Source of the DNA: Undaria pinnatifida
Lineage: Eukaryota > Sar > Phaeophyceae > Laminariales > Alariaceae
Assembly: GCA_012845835.1 (NCBI GenBank)
Contig: JABAKD010000018.1
Coordinates: forward strand, 6,255,862-6,319,861
Direction of reading: 5' to 3'
DNA: 64,000 nucleotides
The translations under genes were made by a program, and so were the position numbers. Shown in pieces: positions 25,001 through 34,352 of the stretch (positions within the stretch are counted from its first letter, which is position 1; each line of letters begins with the position of its first letter). The notes under the pieces are model-generated. The model was not told the origin of the DNA. It saw only the letters and a program-made list of their open reading frames with translations, and did not search any database.

Positions 25001-28000
25001 CACACCCGCCTGTTTTTCTCCTGTCTTCCTCTAACACGCTCCACTCCTCCTCGTATGGTTGACATTTCTACCGTTGCATTCTGTTCTACTCTCGCCTGTG
25101 TTGCCACAAGGGCACAGCTCTGTGCGCCTTCTTCCTTCTCCAGCGACTCCTGGTACACTTCTTTCTTCTTTCTGGCAGATCCAGGTCCCCCGTACGAAAG
25201 CGTAGTTGCAGCGTGTTCGCGTAGACCATTGGGCCTCGGAAATAAGTTCGCATCCCTATCTCTTCTTTTTACCTTTCCGTTACTTCTATCCTTACAGTTA
25301 CCCCCCCCCTAACGTTTCTAAGGGCAGTATCTCTCGATGTCCTCTTAAGTCCTTCCATACTTGGTCGACTGCGCTATTCCAGCTCGCCTCTTGTTGCTTC
25401 TCCCATACCGCCCCATCAGTTATTGCTGACAACCTATTTTTAGGCATTTTACTGATCTAGTATTTTCAACTTTCTCACGTCTGTATTTGTTTCAGGTGGG
25501 TACATTCCCAGTTTTGGTTTTAGTGCTTTATACTTACTTGTCGTACTTGAGAATCCTATTACTTCTTTGGCTGCTATCTTATGTACTGCTTCCAGCTGTT
25601 TTCGGAATTTCGTGTTCCCTTACCGTACTTCTTCTGCACATTCTAGCTTTGGTACAATCACATTCATCAGGACACATCTCTTAATCCTAGTGTCAAGGTG
25701 CGAGTCTGTTAGGATCGCATCCATCTTGCCCACGCGCCCATTCCTCTTTTTCCCCACCCGTGCGTACTTTCCAATGTTGCCTCTGACGCGTTCTACGATA
25801 AAGGTATACCTTTTTTTGGCTGTTTTGTTTTCTGAATGACGGGGCTCCTTAACCCAAAATCTTCGGAAATACGGCATTTCCCCCCACCTGATTCTCGTTG
25901 CGTATACTTAGGCCATGGGACTTTCCATCCGGTATGTAGCAGTTTTATTGTTTCTCCAAATCAATCATCTTTTGGGAGATGCCTTAAGCTCCCAAATTGA
26001 GGAAATCTCAGAAAAAAAGGTGGTGTACCTCTGTCGTAGCACGCGTTAATGTTGCGTTCCACCGCTCCCCCCGCCAGGGGCCACCTTTCTCCCATAGCTC
26101 TTGAATTATTGCTACATCTTAATCTCGCTTACTTGCCCGTTCGGCTATTTTTCTACAGTTTCTTTTTGCGATCGCCCGCGGTGAATCCACACACGTTCCA
26201 CGATCCTGTTTTCAGCTTATTTTTCGTTACCCTGTTCACTCTACGACGCGTGCTAGTAAGGTATACCTCTTTTTGGCGAAACTCTTTTCTGAACGACGGG
26301 CCTCCGTGCTACAATAGAGGCATTAAGGTATACCTTTTTTTCGTCTAAAATGTTTAATGAACGACGGGGCTCCTTGAGACGCGTGCTACAATAAAGGTAC
26401 CGAGCACTTTTTCGTCTGCAATGGTTTCTGAATGACTTAAGACACTCCTTAACCCAAAATCATCGGAAACAGGCCATTTTTTTTTTTCATGATTATTCTC
26501 GTTGTGTACCTACGCCATGGGATTTTTCATCCCGGTAGCAATTTATTTTTCCCTAAAAAAAATCCGTTTTGAGGAAAGGTCTTAACCTTGCAAATTTGAG
26601 GAAAACCTCAGAAAAAAAAAGAGTGGTGCGCACCGCGATCGTATCGTAGCACGCGCCTTAAGCCGAAACCGCCAGAATATCATCCTCGTTTTGCAACACG
26701 TTTTGCTTATTCCTCTCCTAGGCCATGCATGGGGTTTGGTCATGGTGTTTATTGCGCTTTCGGTTCACTCCAGAATCAGTTTTCGTTTCGACGCGTGCTA
26801 CGATAGGGGTGCACCACTTTTTTTCTAATACTACCCCTCAATTTGGGAGCTTAAGAGCTCTGTTGAGGCAAAAAGTTATTTATTTTGGAGAAACACAAAG
26901 ATGCTACCGGATGAAAAACCCCATGGCCTAGGGGTAGGGGGTACACAACAACGGGAATCATGCAAAAAAAAAAAAATGGTCTGTTTTTTCCGACGATTTT
27001 GGGTTAAGGAGTGTCTTAAGTCATTCAGAAACATTTCAGACGAAACGTGCTACCCCTGTCGTGGCGTGCGTCGGTGAAGCATATCGCCCCGGTGGCGTGT
27101 CAGATTGTCCTCGAGCCTGGTATAAGTCAGTTTCGTGAGTTCGAATCCCTTCGAGTGCATACTCGTATAAACTCGGGGGGACTTTTCTTGTGCACAAATT
27201 GACTTGCGGAAAGCGCGAGAGCGTGAGTCAGCAACACTCGATGAAAAATCGACGAGCAGTGGGATTGCTGAACCCTATGCGCGATAAAAATTGAAGGCAA
27301 GAACCGGGGGGGGGGGAAGGGACGACACCTGTGCCCACGGCTAATCCAGCAGGTGGCAAGTATATGTGTGTGAAGAGAAAAAAAAGAAGAAAAAGTGCTT
27401 CCCAAGCCCAAAACCCTGCCGGAAAAAGAAATTGTGAAGCACATTATGTAGTGCTCCTGAGCAAGGCTAAGGGTATGGGGTAACCCCCGCTTTTTCACTA
27501 TCATGCTATCATACTCGCACGAGCGACTCCGTAGCTCACCGCCCTAAACACGTTCAGTGGTTTGGTTTGGCGCAAACGTAGCTAACCACCCCACCCCAGT
27601 AAGGATTAATATCGAAACATTAACGCAGTACAAAAAGCCTGTGACCGCACGGAACAGAGGGGTGGGTCATTCGCGCGAGTGACACTGAGCCGCTGCAAAA
27701 GAAGGTCCCTAAAAATGGGACCCCCCCCCCCCCCCCCCTGCCGTACGAGCTTTGGTCTCCTTAAGCTCAAATATGTAGTGCTCCTAGTGCTCCTTAAGCG
27801 AAGAAAGAAATAACCTCGCTGGGGGAAAAAAATGGTGCGCCTCTTGCCGTAGCATGCTATTTTTTTTTTCTGAAATGACGGGGCTCCTTGACCCCAAATC
27901 GTCGAGAAATAGACGGGGTATTTTTGCGCGCGATTCTCGTCCCGTACCTAAGCCATGGAACTTTCCACCCGGTATGTAGCAGTTTTATTGTTTCCCCAAA

Positions 28001-31000
28001 TCACAATCAGTTTCTGGGAGAGTGTCTTCAGCTCCCAAATCGAGGGGTAGTATTAGAAAAAAAGTGGTGCACCGCTATCGTAGCGCGCATCCCTTCTTTT
28101 GCCTATTGCTTTCGTCTCCACCGCTGCCACTCCTGTTTGTTGTCTCTTTGTCTGGGTTTCATTTTATGTTTCGAGTGTGGTTCTACGGTAGCCCCCCCAA
28201 CTTTTCTTTTACGAAATCGCCGGTTTTGAAACCAGCTCCAGGCCGTATCTCCTGAAACAGGGTGCCCCTTGCCACCCTGACGTCATCGTTCGATAGTCCT
28301 CCCCAAACAAAATATTATTTGCAGATACTCTTTTCATAGCATCCTTCCTCGTGTCGAGCAGCCATGAAACGTTCGTTAAAGAAAACCGCTGGTTTTTGGG
28401 GGGGCTATCGTAGAATCAGTCTCGAGTGTTGTCCTTTTTGTCTGTTTGCTCCACGCTATTACTGTTTTCGCCGCCATTTACTCTTGGGCCACTTGTAGTC
28501 GTTCCCTGTCCCAAGAGTATGTCTGGATTCCGATATGCCATTAGCGACGCACACTCTCCATCCTAGCCTTCAAACCCACACCGACGCCTTTTTCTGTCTC
28601 TACCCTCTCCGCCACTCCTTGCTTGCGTTCGGTTTTGGCGTGGCTCCAAAATGTCATATTTCCTCTTCTACCTTTCCCATCGCAAAGCAGTATAGCCCTA
28701 CCCCGTCGCACTTCTTCTTGAACTCTATTCCCGCTGCTTCGCCAAGATATCCAAGCATCAGCCCTACTATTAATTGGTCATTTGCCCTCTTCCATTCCTT
28801 CCTTCTCCACCCACCCTGTCTCACTGTCTCTTTCCTGATGTCTCCAGAGAATATCTCCAGCGTGTTTAGTCTCATGTTTTTCGCGGGAATGCGTTTCAAG
28901 TTGCTTGGACTTCCCAATCGTGGTACTCATAGAGCGTCTAGTGTTTTGCAAATATTTTGGTGGCTCACCGACACCAAAAAATGTCTGCAACCTCACGGGC
29001 TCGTAGCCTGGAGCCAGGTTGAACACCCTTAAGACAGGTACCCCGTGTTTGTGCCAGGCAATTCGAATGGCAACCTTTCCTGGCATCCGACGATCGTGTC
29101 TTCTATCTTCTTCTCTCAACACTGCTGTGCTGGTTGATTTCCTCCAAGGGGGGGATTTTCATCGCATCGGTTTCAACGACGGAATGCACAACACAAAAGT
29201 CATACAAGTACTTACAATTCAGCGTACCCCGTGCATCGCTTGCTCCCATCAACCGCATGTTTGACCAAGGGAAGAAGCTACCACCAGTATTCCTCGCCAG
29301 CGATTGCCCAGATTTTCATACCGGCTTCTGTCCTCCAAGAACTCAAGATATCTACGTACCGCTAGGTGCTTCTTCTTTTGGGTGAAGTGGTCGATCATTG
29401 GCAAGGTGTTTGTTCCAGCGAGGAGATAAGTTCCTGACGTTGTTGTCATGCAATGTCTACGGGGAGGGGGGGGGGGGGGGGGGGGGGGGGGAGGGTGGAG
29501 CGGGAAGGGCGGTGCGTGGAAGCGGGGGCGGGGGGGGTAGAAGGGCGGGGAGCGAAAGAGGGGCGGGGGCGTGGAAGGGATGGGAAATGGGGGGGGTATT
29601 GGGGGGATGGAAGAATGGGGTGGACGAGGGCGGTGGAGGGGAGAGGAGGGGGCGGGGGGGCGGGGAGGGGGAGGGGAGGGGAGTGCCCAGTTTGTGCACG
29701 GCCGCAGTCGTATGGTCATAGATCCCGCGTCCCTACTATGACGGGACGGAGCACGTCGGGTTTTCACCAACCAGGCAGACATTGCTAGCACCAAGCTCGA
29801 AGCGCCATGAGGTGTTCGGCGAGTCGCATGAGGGGTCAACTGCATCCTTCCAAGAACCGCTCGTACGACGGACTTCGGCACCTTGTGCCTACTTTTTTAG
29901 TTATGGATGACCGCGCCAATGAGTCACTTTGTTTTCTGGTGTGCCCACTCCAGAGACAGCAATGAATGGGTATTGCTATGTAACTTCCTCGTGGGTGCCT
30001 TACCATATTCACACTAAGTGATGCGACCATTCCCCTTGTACGGAGTTAAGGCTCTCCACCCCGCACAATATGATCTAACTCGATAACCATCGTGGTGACC
30101 GCCAAAAAAGAAAACGGCACCTTGGTTGTCTAGCCCACGCAGTGATTGGTATGTTTTGAAGCGTCGTTGCCGACCAACGCCAACCCCAATAAGGGGGGGG
30201 GAGGGGGGGGAGGGAGAGAGAGGGAAGAGGGGGTGTTAGGACTGGGGACGGCGGCGGAAGGGAAGATATTTGGAGTGTGTGTGGAGATGTGTGTGTGGAA
30301 GGGGGGGAGGCGAGTCGGAGGAAGGTGGTAGAGACGGGGGAGGGGAGGGGGGTTGAGGTGGTGGAAGAGAAGAGTACGGAGGGTGCGGAGTGAAGAGGGT
30401 TGTGTGTGTGGAGGTGGAGGTGTGTGTGTGGAGGTGGAGGTGTGTGTGGAACGGGCGGAGGCGAGTCGGAGGGGGGTGGTAGAGACGGGGGAGGGGGAGG
30501 TTGAGGTGGTGGAAAAGAAGAGTGCCGAGGGTGCGGAGTGTAGAGGGTTGTGTTTGTGGAGGGTTGCGTGTGGAGGGGTGTGTGTGTGGAGGGTCTACTC
30601 AGTTTGTGCATAGCCGTAGTCGTATGACCATAGACCCTCGCATCCCTATTATGCCGGGACGGAGCACGTCGGGTTTTCACCAGAACAAGGCAGACATTGC
30701 TTGCACCAAGCGCGAAGCGCCGTACGGTGTTCGACGAGTCGCATGAAGGGTGAACTGCATCCTTCCAAGAACCGCTCGTACAACGGAATTCGGCACCTTG
30801 TGCCTACATTCTTGTTTATGGATGACAGCGCCAATGAGCTATACTTCGCTTTCTGGTGTGGCCACTCCAGAGACAGCAATGGGTATCACCATGTAACTGC
30901 CTCGTGGGTGTCTTGTCAAATTCACACTACGTGATGCGACCATTCCCCTTGTGCGGAGTTACCGTTCTCCACCCCGCACAATACGATCTAACTCGATATC

Positions 31001-32625
31001 CATCACGGTGACCTCCAAAAACAAAAAACAAAAAAACGGTACCCTGGTTGTCTCGCTCACGCAGTAATTGGCAATGTTTTGCAGCATCGTTGCCGACCAG
31101 CGCCAACCTCAAAATACATACCTGGTATATTTCTTTACAGCGTCGGTGCCAACCGAGGCCAACCACTATATATATATATATGTATTTTAACGGGGGGGGG
31201 CACAACAGGGGGGTTATTTTTTAGGCCGTTTTTGTGCAATGGTTGGGGGTCGCTCGCTCGAGTGACCTCCTGTTCCTTTGCGGGTCTTGATATATCGTGC
31301 TGTTGTAATCTTTCGATAGGAATCTCCGCAATGGAATGGTAAGCTACGCTGCCCCGAGAACAATAGCCTACTGAGGCCAACTATTGAACATATTGTTGGG
31401 GGGGGGGGAGGAGGCGGAGGCCGTACTTACCATTCCTTCGCTTTTGAAACCGCCCATGCTGCGGGTCCTCATGTTCGCCATCACGATGACCCTCCGCCCC
31501 TGCATCTCGTCCAGCGTGTAGAACGGCCTCAGTCCCGACGCGATCATGCGAGTCTTGTCCTACCGCAGGAGGAAACGGTCACAGCAATCGGTAGAACGGA
31601 GAACGGAGAACGAGACTTGTTTTTACAGGATCGATTGGAAAATTGTTGGGAGAGAACGTGGATTTTGAACCTCCAACTCGGAATTTTGATGACCGTGCCC
31701 GTCCGGATTTGTGGTGAACGCTGTTCGAGTCGACGGCAACCCACGTCGTAGCGACACGGTGGACAACAAAACGGGGCCGCCAGCACTCGCTGAGCAACAC
31801 GAGGGTAACTTTCTCCCCGTCATTATTCATATTTTCACTGACCACGGCTACGATAGGAGGGGGTGTCGGGCCCATTTTTCGCTACCAGGTTTGAGCCACG
31901 CGCCCGAGTGACTCTGTGTTACCTCAAAGAAAGGAAAAACTTTGAGCGATCTTCTTGCCGGGGCGTAGCTATACCCATTCCATGGCGGTTTCATGTGGCA
32001 AAACAAAGAGCAACACCAAGGATTATGACGGCATAAGGAATGGGGGGGTCACTCGTGCGACTGACCCCGAGCGGCCGCGAATGAAGGCCTCACAAAAATC
32101 GCAGCCGCGGTCAACTACGATGCTGCAAGGTCGAGCCCCCCAAAAAATTCCGAATAGTTCTTATTTGAAACGAGGGGCGAAACTCCAAAGGGATTACACT
32201 AAATCCTCTCGGGGGATTTTTTAGAGGCAACAAAAATCAGTAATACGCGCGACGAAAAAAACGGACTGTTACAGCATCACCCGCACGAAGCGACGGTGGC
32301 TGGGCCATCATATCTTGAAACAAAAAATCTTGAATGTCGTGTACTGTACCTCGCCCAGGTCGACCTCATCGCAGTAGAGCTTGTCGGAATCCGGATGTTT
32401 CCACGCCTTTACGATAACGCCCACTCGGATGTCGAGCTTGGACGGGTCTCCGTCTCTGGCTGATCGCCCCACCCGCCCCCCGCTACCTACCCCCGCCCCC
32501 GCCTTTCTGGCGCCCCCCTTCCGCCCGGCCGCAAGCACCCCGGCTGCTGTTGAAGTCGCATGCGTTTCGCCACCTCCTTTCTCCTTGCACTTGTTCTTGT
32601 GCTCAGTCCTGTTCTTATTCTGCAT
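12893..32625 (-). CDS. copy A: EMAP-II type tRNA-binding-domain protein, 5'-shortened tandem duplicate
   Basis: Four exons on the minus strand: 32625-32350 (5' limit uncertain), 31559-31431, 24626-24489 and 13021-12893 (TAG). Joined, they give 223 residues: a Lys/Gly-rich linker (1-58), then a complete EMAP-II/tRNA-binding domain. Visible motifs are DPSKLDIRVGVIVKAW, HPDSDKLYCDEVDLGE, SGLRPFYTLDEMQGRRV and KIIEPPPGAAIGARV. The three downstream exons match copy B exactly in length (129, 138 and 129 nt) and phase, and no frame is broken. The family binds tRNA as part of, or beside, a methionyl-tRNA synthetase. The GST-like exons present in copy B were not found upstream, so the gene is either 5'-truncated (ATG at 32625-32623) or begins farther away than I can recognise. 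Introns of 0.8, 6.8 and 11.5 kb are filled with repeats. It could be a young pseudogene, although all splice phases are intact. Confidence 0.75.
13080..13330. repeat. GA-rich tract plus dispersed repeat
   Basis: A purine-rich run is followed by the GACGGAGCACG..GGGTTTTCACC block that recurs at 29740-29850, 30655-30750 and 43375-43470. Confidence 0.6.
13331..14139. other. intronic, no feature seen
   Basis: Open frames exist on both strands but none has a recognisable domain or a partner exon. Confidence 0.3.
14140..14800. repeat. MITE-D fragments with four tandem ~65-75-bp units
   Basis: Between about 14330 and 14580 the unit AAAAAGGGTATACCTCTGAT...CTACGGTAGGGG is repeated about four times. 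A CACTCGCGCGAGCGACC palindrome follows at about 14710. Confidence 0.75.
15081..15222. repeat. foldback repeat with ~50-bp arms
   Basis: The left arm starts GGAGTCCCCAACTTCAGAA and runs into GAAGAAAAAAATGCC. The right arm is its reverse complement, ending TTCTGAATTTGGGGACTCC. A short loop (near 15131-15165) contains AAGCTACGATAAAGG. Confidence 0.75.
15223..16150. other. intronic, no gene; ATGATCTAGATC-type words near 15560-15760
   Basis: GATCAT/ATGATC words recur as in 61490-61990. Nothing else is supported. Confidence 0.35.
16604..16920. mobile_element. MITE-A left end fused to an inverted MITE-B copy
   Basis: The MITE-A left end (about 16609-16685) is directly followed by an inverted MITE-B (16686-16920) that ends in a long G run and CTACCGTAGAACAAC. 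Confidence 0.6.
17068..17160. mobile_element. MITE-A left-end fragment
   Basis: TACGATAGAGACATTAAGGT and the following GACGGGGCTTC block. Truncated. Confidence 0.5.
17281..18861. repeat. 93-bp satellite, about 17 units, with higher-order pattern
   Basis: Units start CCCTAGACAATAGACAATAG and end near ACTTCCAACTAGTCGACT. Three variants differ at the middle (TTTCCTATT, TTCTCTATT, TTTTTTATT, with linked CAATTG or CAATCG changes) and tend to follow one another in the order A-B-C. The array lies within the last intron of copy A. Confidence 0.95.
18862..21080. repeat. degenerate satellites sharing the AATAGACA word
   Basis: From 19080 to 19420 a ~58-bp unit (CCAGGCAATTCCATTTGATAGACAAC) repeats about six times. 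From about 19900 to 20460 a longer imperfect unit (CTATTAATAGGAAT..) recurs. From 20480 to 21075 a ~43-60-bp unit (CCGCAATTCCGATTAATAGACAGCACCC) repeats about twelve times. The Ile- and Gly-rich reading frames here are artefacts. Confidence 0.85.
21545..22090. repeat. ~90-bp tandem array related to the 604-1372 satellite, with an orientation switch
   Basis: About five head-to-tail copies of ACTGGAAACCCTTTTTGGGG...GGGATTTTGGGGCTCTAAA. The array then reverses at a palindromic junction near 22005-22020 (AAAGGGATCCCTTT). Confidence 0.85.
22100..22331. mobile_element. MITE-A right half
   Basis: Contains GAATGAAAAATCCCATGGCC and ends CCTCTATCGTGTAGCACGC. Confidence 0.55.
22595..22931. mobile_element. 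MITE-A copy containing an 87-bp satellite fragment
   Basis: Ends are ACGCGTGCACCAC and CTATCGTAGCACGC. A satellite-family piece (22640-22700) sits inside. Confidence 0.65.
23085..23322 (+). mobile_element. MITE-B copy
   Basis: Starts GAGTCGTTCGACGGTAGCCC and contains CCACCCCGACGTCATCGT. The right end is degraded. Confidence 0.55.
23440..23690. mobile_element. degraded MITE-A fragment
   Basis: GAATGACGTTACTCCCTGATCCC followed by a (TTG)n run and the GGCCATGTGGGATTTT block. Confidence 0.4.
23691..23951 (-). mobile_element. MITE-B copy, inverted
   Basis: Runs from ACTGATTCTACGAT to GCTACCGCAGAACGATTC with the family interior in reverse. Confidence 0.6.
23970..24240. repeat. MITE-D fragment
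   Basis: Two CTCGCGCGAGTGG / CTCGTGCGAGTGG motifs and the GGCTACGCTGC block. Confidence 0.5.
24489..24626 (-). CDS. copy A third exon
   Basis: 138 nt in phase 0, from acceptor CAAAG to the donor AAG|GCAAGG. There is no usable GT at the position where copy B has one, so a GC donor is required. It encodes LLCACSDDYNVVKIIEPPPG and onward to a basic end. Confidence 0.8.
24930..25785 (-). pseudogene. LINE-type reverse transcriptase C-terminal remnant
   Basis: The minus frame from about 25785 reads DAILTDSHLDTRIKRCVLMN then VIVPKLECAEEV, which resembles the end of a non-LTR reverse transcriptase. An in-frame stop follows, where other family members usually have Trp, and then KQLEAVHKIAAKEVIGFSS and LGMYPPETNTDVRKLK. 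Further stops break the rest. It is dead and lies within the second intron of copy A. Confidence 0.6.
25786..26046. mobile_element. MITE-A, full-length copy (~260 bp)
   Basis: GACGCGTTCTACGATAAAGG at the left and CTGTCGTAGCACGCGT at the right are inverted copies. The interior carries ACGGGGCTCCTTAACCC, CATGGGACTTTCCATCCGG and CAAATTGAGG. Confidence 0.75.
26244..26656. mobile_element. MITE-A copy with repeated left ends
   Basis: Left-end sequence occurs three times (about 26244, 26306 and 26376) before one complete interior and right end. This suggests nested insertion or partial tandem duplication. Confidence 0.6.
26791..27071. mobile_element. MITE-A copy
   Basis: ACGCGTGCTACGATAGGGG to CTGTCGTGGCGTGCGT with the usual interior in reverse order. 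Confidence 0.65.
27072..27454. other. intronic, no feature seen
   Basis: A GTTCGAATCCC string lies near 27139 but no tRNA fold is present. Confidence 0.3.
27455..27750. repeat. MITE-D copy
   Basis: AAGGCTAAGGGTATGGGG at the left, palindromic ATTCGCGCGAGTGAC inside, then a C run and CTGCCGTACGAGC at the right. Confidence 0.55.
27856..28090. mobile_element. MITE-A copy
   Basis: TGACGGGGCTCCTTGACCCC, CATGGAACTTTCCACCCGG and the right end GCTATCGTAGCGCGC. Confidence 0.6.
28185..28421 (+). mobile_element. MITE-B copy
   Basis: GTTCTACGGTAGCCCCCCC to GGGGGGGCTATCGTAGAATC. A compact, well-preserved copy of about 240 bp that defines the family. Confidence 0.7.
28422..29455. other. intronic; open frames of unknown meaning
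   Basis: A 165-codon plus-strand frame (28535-29032) and overlapping minus-strand frames are present. None shows a recognisable domain or splice partner. The basic minus-strand frame could be retroelement debris, but I cannot support that. Confidence 0.25.
29456..29690. repeat. G-rich low-complexity tract
   Basis: An almost pure G run at about 29460-29492, then GGGGCGGGG-type sequence. It has G-quadruplex potential. Confidence 0.85.
29691..30110. repeat. dispersed repeat, copy 1
   Basis: Shares long blocks with 30600-31060 and 43320-43600, for example GCATGAGGGGTCAACTGCAT, CACCTTGTGCCTAC and CCACTCCAGAGACAGCAATG. Confidence 0.8.
30190..30600. repeat. G/GT-rich imperfect tandem repeat
   Basis: GGTGGTAGAGACGGGGGAGG occurs at about 30324 and 30475, heading two units of about 150 bp with GGAGGTGGAGGTGTGTGTG in between. 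Confidence 0.7.
30601..31060. repeat. dispersed repeat, copy 2
   Basis: Same family and orientation as 29691-30110, starting at the CATAGCCGTAGTCGTATGACC block. Confidence 0.8.
31195..31370. repeat. MITE-D fragment
   Basis: GGGGTCGCTCGCTCGAGTGACC and AATGGTAAGCTACGCTGCCCC blocks. Confidence 0.5.
31431..31559 (-). CDS. copy A second exon
   Basis: 129 nt, acceptor GCGGTAG, donor ATG|GTAAGT. It encodes the domain core, including GLRPFYTLDEMQGRRV and GGFKSEGM. Confidence 0.85.
31840..32130. repeat. MITE-D copy between copy A exons
   Basis: ACGGCTACGATAGGAGGGGG at the left, then GCCCGAGTGAC and GTCACTCGTGCGACTGACC motifs. Confidence 0.5.
32350..32625 (-). CDS. copy A first recognisable exon (linker and start of domain)
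   Basis: Donor GAG|GTACAG at 32350. Homology to copy B begins at the basic linker (KNRTEHKNK). The frame stays open to 32865, but the extra part has no counterpart in copy B. An ATG at 32625-32623 or a CAG acceptor at 32622-32620 could mark the true 5' limit. Confidence 0.65.
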
Positions 32626-33100
32626 GTATCCCAATACCCACAGCGTAAAGGGACCACAAATCAATGCTTTTCTTTTAGCACGACAGCGGTACCTGGCAAG
32701 GTTATATTGATTTTTGTTGCTCTCTACCGTCTGTGAAGATTCGACGTGCTTCAAGGGGCATATCGGTTTTCCGTAGTGTGCCTTTCCCTCCGACAACACC
32801 AATTTTGCTTCGTACGAGCGTTCACGCTGTACGGCACGAAATTCGCCAAAACCACACACGGGCATGACCTGAACGCGGCTCGAGGTTGCGTTCGCGTGGT
32901 TTTCGTCGCGCGTCTACCGGGTGCTTGATTCGGTTCGTATTTCTTCATGCCTCCTGCGTCCTTCTCTTCATACCCCCAGCTCATGCTCATAGCTCATATA
33001 GTTATGCACTCGATGTTCTCTTAGAATTGAATCACGCATCCTGTTGCCTTAGACTGGAAACTCCAAACTCATAAGATATACGGTGCACTGCCGGACCTTT
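32626..33100. other. region upstream of copy A, no exon recognised
   Basis: The frame of copy A stays open to 32865 without homology to copy B. No GST-like exon was found from here to 41.8 kb. Confidence 0.4.
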
Positions 33101-33184
33101 CACGAGGGTCATCCCACGACAGCGGTGCAGCGGAAGTTTCCGAGCTCCTCACTTGAGAAGCTCAATATCTCACCCGAACAAAAT

Positions 33185-33635
33185 GACTTCGAAGGCGTTC
33201 GTTCGCGCAACCCGACTGACACAAACGTACAGCATCTATACACTACAGCCCTAGAACAAAATAGTACTCCTGAACGTATCGGACCAGCCGTTTGTCCCTC
33301 TCTTTGGAGAGATCGACCGGCCGGAACCGCTTGACTTCGAAGGCGCTCGTTCGCGCAACCCGACTGACACAAACGTACATAATCTATACACTACAGCCCT
33401 AGAACAAAATAGTACTCCTAAACGTATCGGACCAACCGGTTGTCCCTCCCTTTGGAGAGATCGACCGGCCGGAACCGCTTGACTTCGAAGGCGCTCCTTC
33501 ACGCAACCCGACTGACACAAACGTGCAGTATCTATACACTACAGCCCTAGAACAAAATAGCACTCCTAAAAGTATCAGACCAACCGGTTGTCCCTCTCTT
33601 TGGAGAGATCGACCGGTCGGAACCGCTTGGCCCAG
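33185..33635. repeat. three tandem ~149-bp units
   Basis: Units starting CGAAGGCG(C/T)TCGTTCGCGCA at about 33189, 33338 and 33487, nearly identical and including GAGAGATCGACCGGCCGGAA. Confidence 0.9.
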
Positions 33636-33674
33636 AAAGCGCACACCCTGCCGTGGGATGACCCCACAGCTTTA

Positions 33675-33938
33675 GAGTCGTTCTACGGTATGTACCCCCT
33701 AACTTTTCTTTCACGAAATCGCCGGTTTCGAAACCAACTCCCGACCGTCTCTCCTGAAATACGGTGCCCCTTGCCACCCCGACGTCATCGTTCGATAGTC
33801 TGTTGCAAGCAAGAAAACACATGGAAGATATTGGTCTCATGGCATTCCTTCCTCGAGCCGAGCAGCCATGAAACGCGCGTCAAAGAAAATTGCTTTTTTT
33901 TTTTGGGGGGGGGGGGGGGCTATGGTAGAATCAGTCTC
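33675..33938 (+). mobile_element. MITE-B copy
   Basis: GAGTCGTTCTACGGTATGTA to GGGGCTATGGTAGAATCAG with the family interior and an internal G run. Confidence 0.65.
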
Positions 33939-34077
33939 ATTCTAAGAAAGAACTCTTGGAACAAGAAACTCATACTGTAGCCTAGACAATTCGGGGTAAA
34001 ATGAGAAATTGGACAGCTTCTAGGCTTGAAGTGAGCCTCGCAGTCACCTTTTCTCAAACAAGAAGTCTAGCCCAGAG

Positions 34078-34352
34078 GCATGCTACGATAGAGGTGCACC
34101 ACTTTTTTTTCTGATACTACCCCTCAATTTGGGAGGAACTTAAGACCTCTCTCCCAAAAGACTGATTTGATTGGAGAGAAATAAACTGCTGACCGGATGA
34201 AAAACCCCATGGGCGTCGTAGGCACACAACAAAAATTATGCAAAAAAAAAAGACTTATTATTCATTTTTTTTCCGACGATTTTGGGTCGAGGAGCCCCGT
34301 CTCCAGAAACCATTTTCGCCAAAAAAAGGTATACCTCTATCGTGGCACGTGC
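34078..34352. mobile_element. MITE-A copy
   Basis: GCATGCTACGATAGAGGTGC to ACCTCTATCGTGGCACGTGC. Interior blocks in order. Confidence 0.7.

Noticed and set aside
27120-27165. GTTCGAATCCC, like a tRNA T-loop
   Set aside because: The flanking bases do not pair and no acceptor, D or anticodon stem is present.
28535-29122. Long frames that might be retroelement endonuclease or reverse transcriptase
   Set aside because: No catalytic motif could be identified on either strand.
29249-29881. 210-codon Pro-rich minus-strand frame
   Set aside because: It is created by the G-rich tract and the adjacent dispersed repeat.
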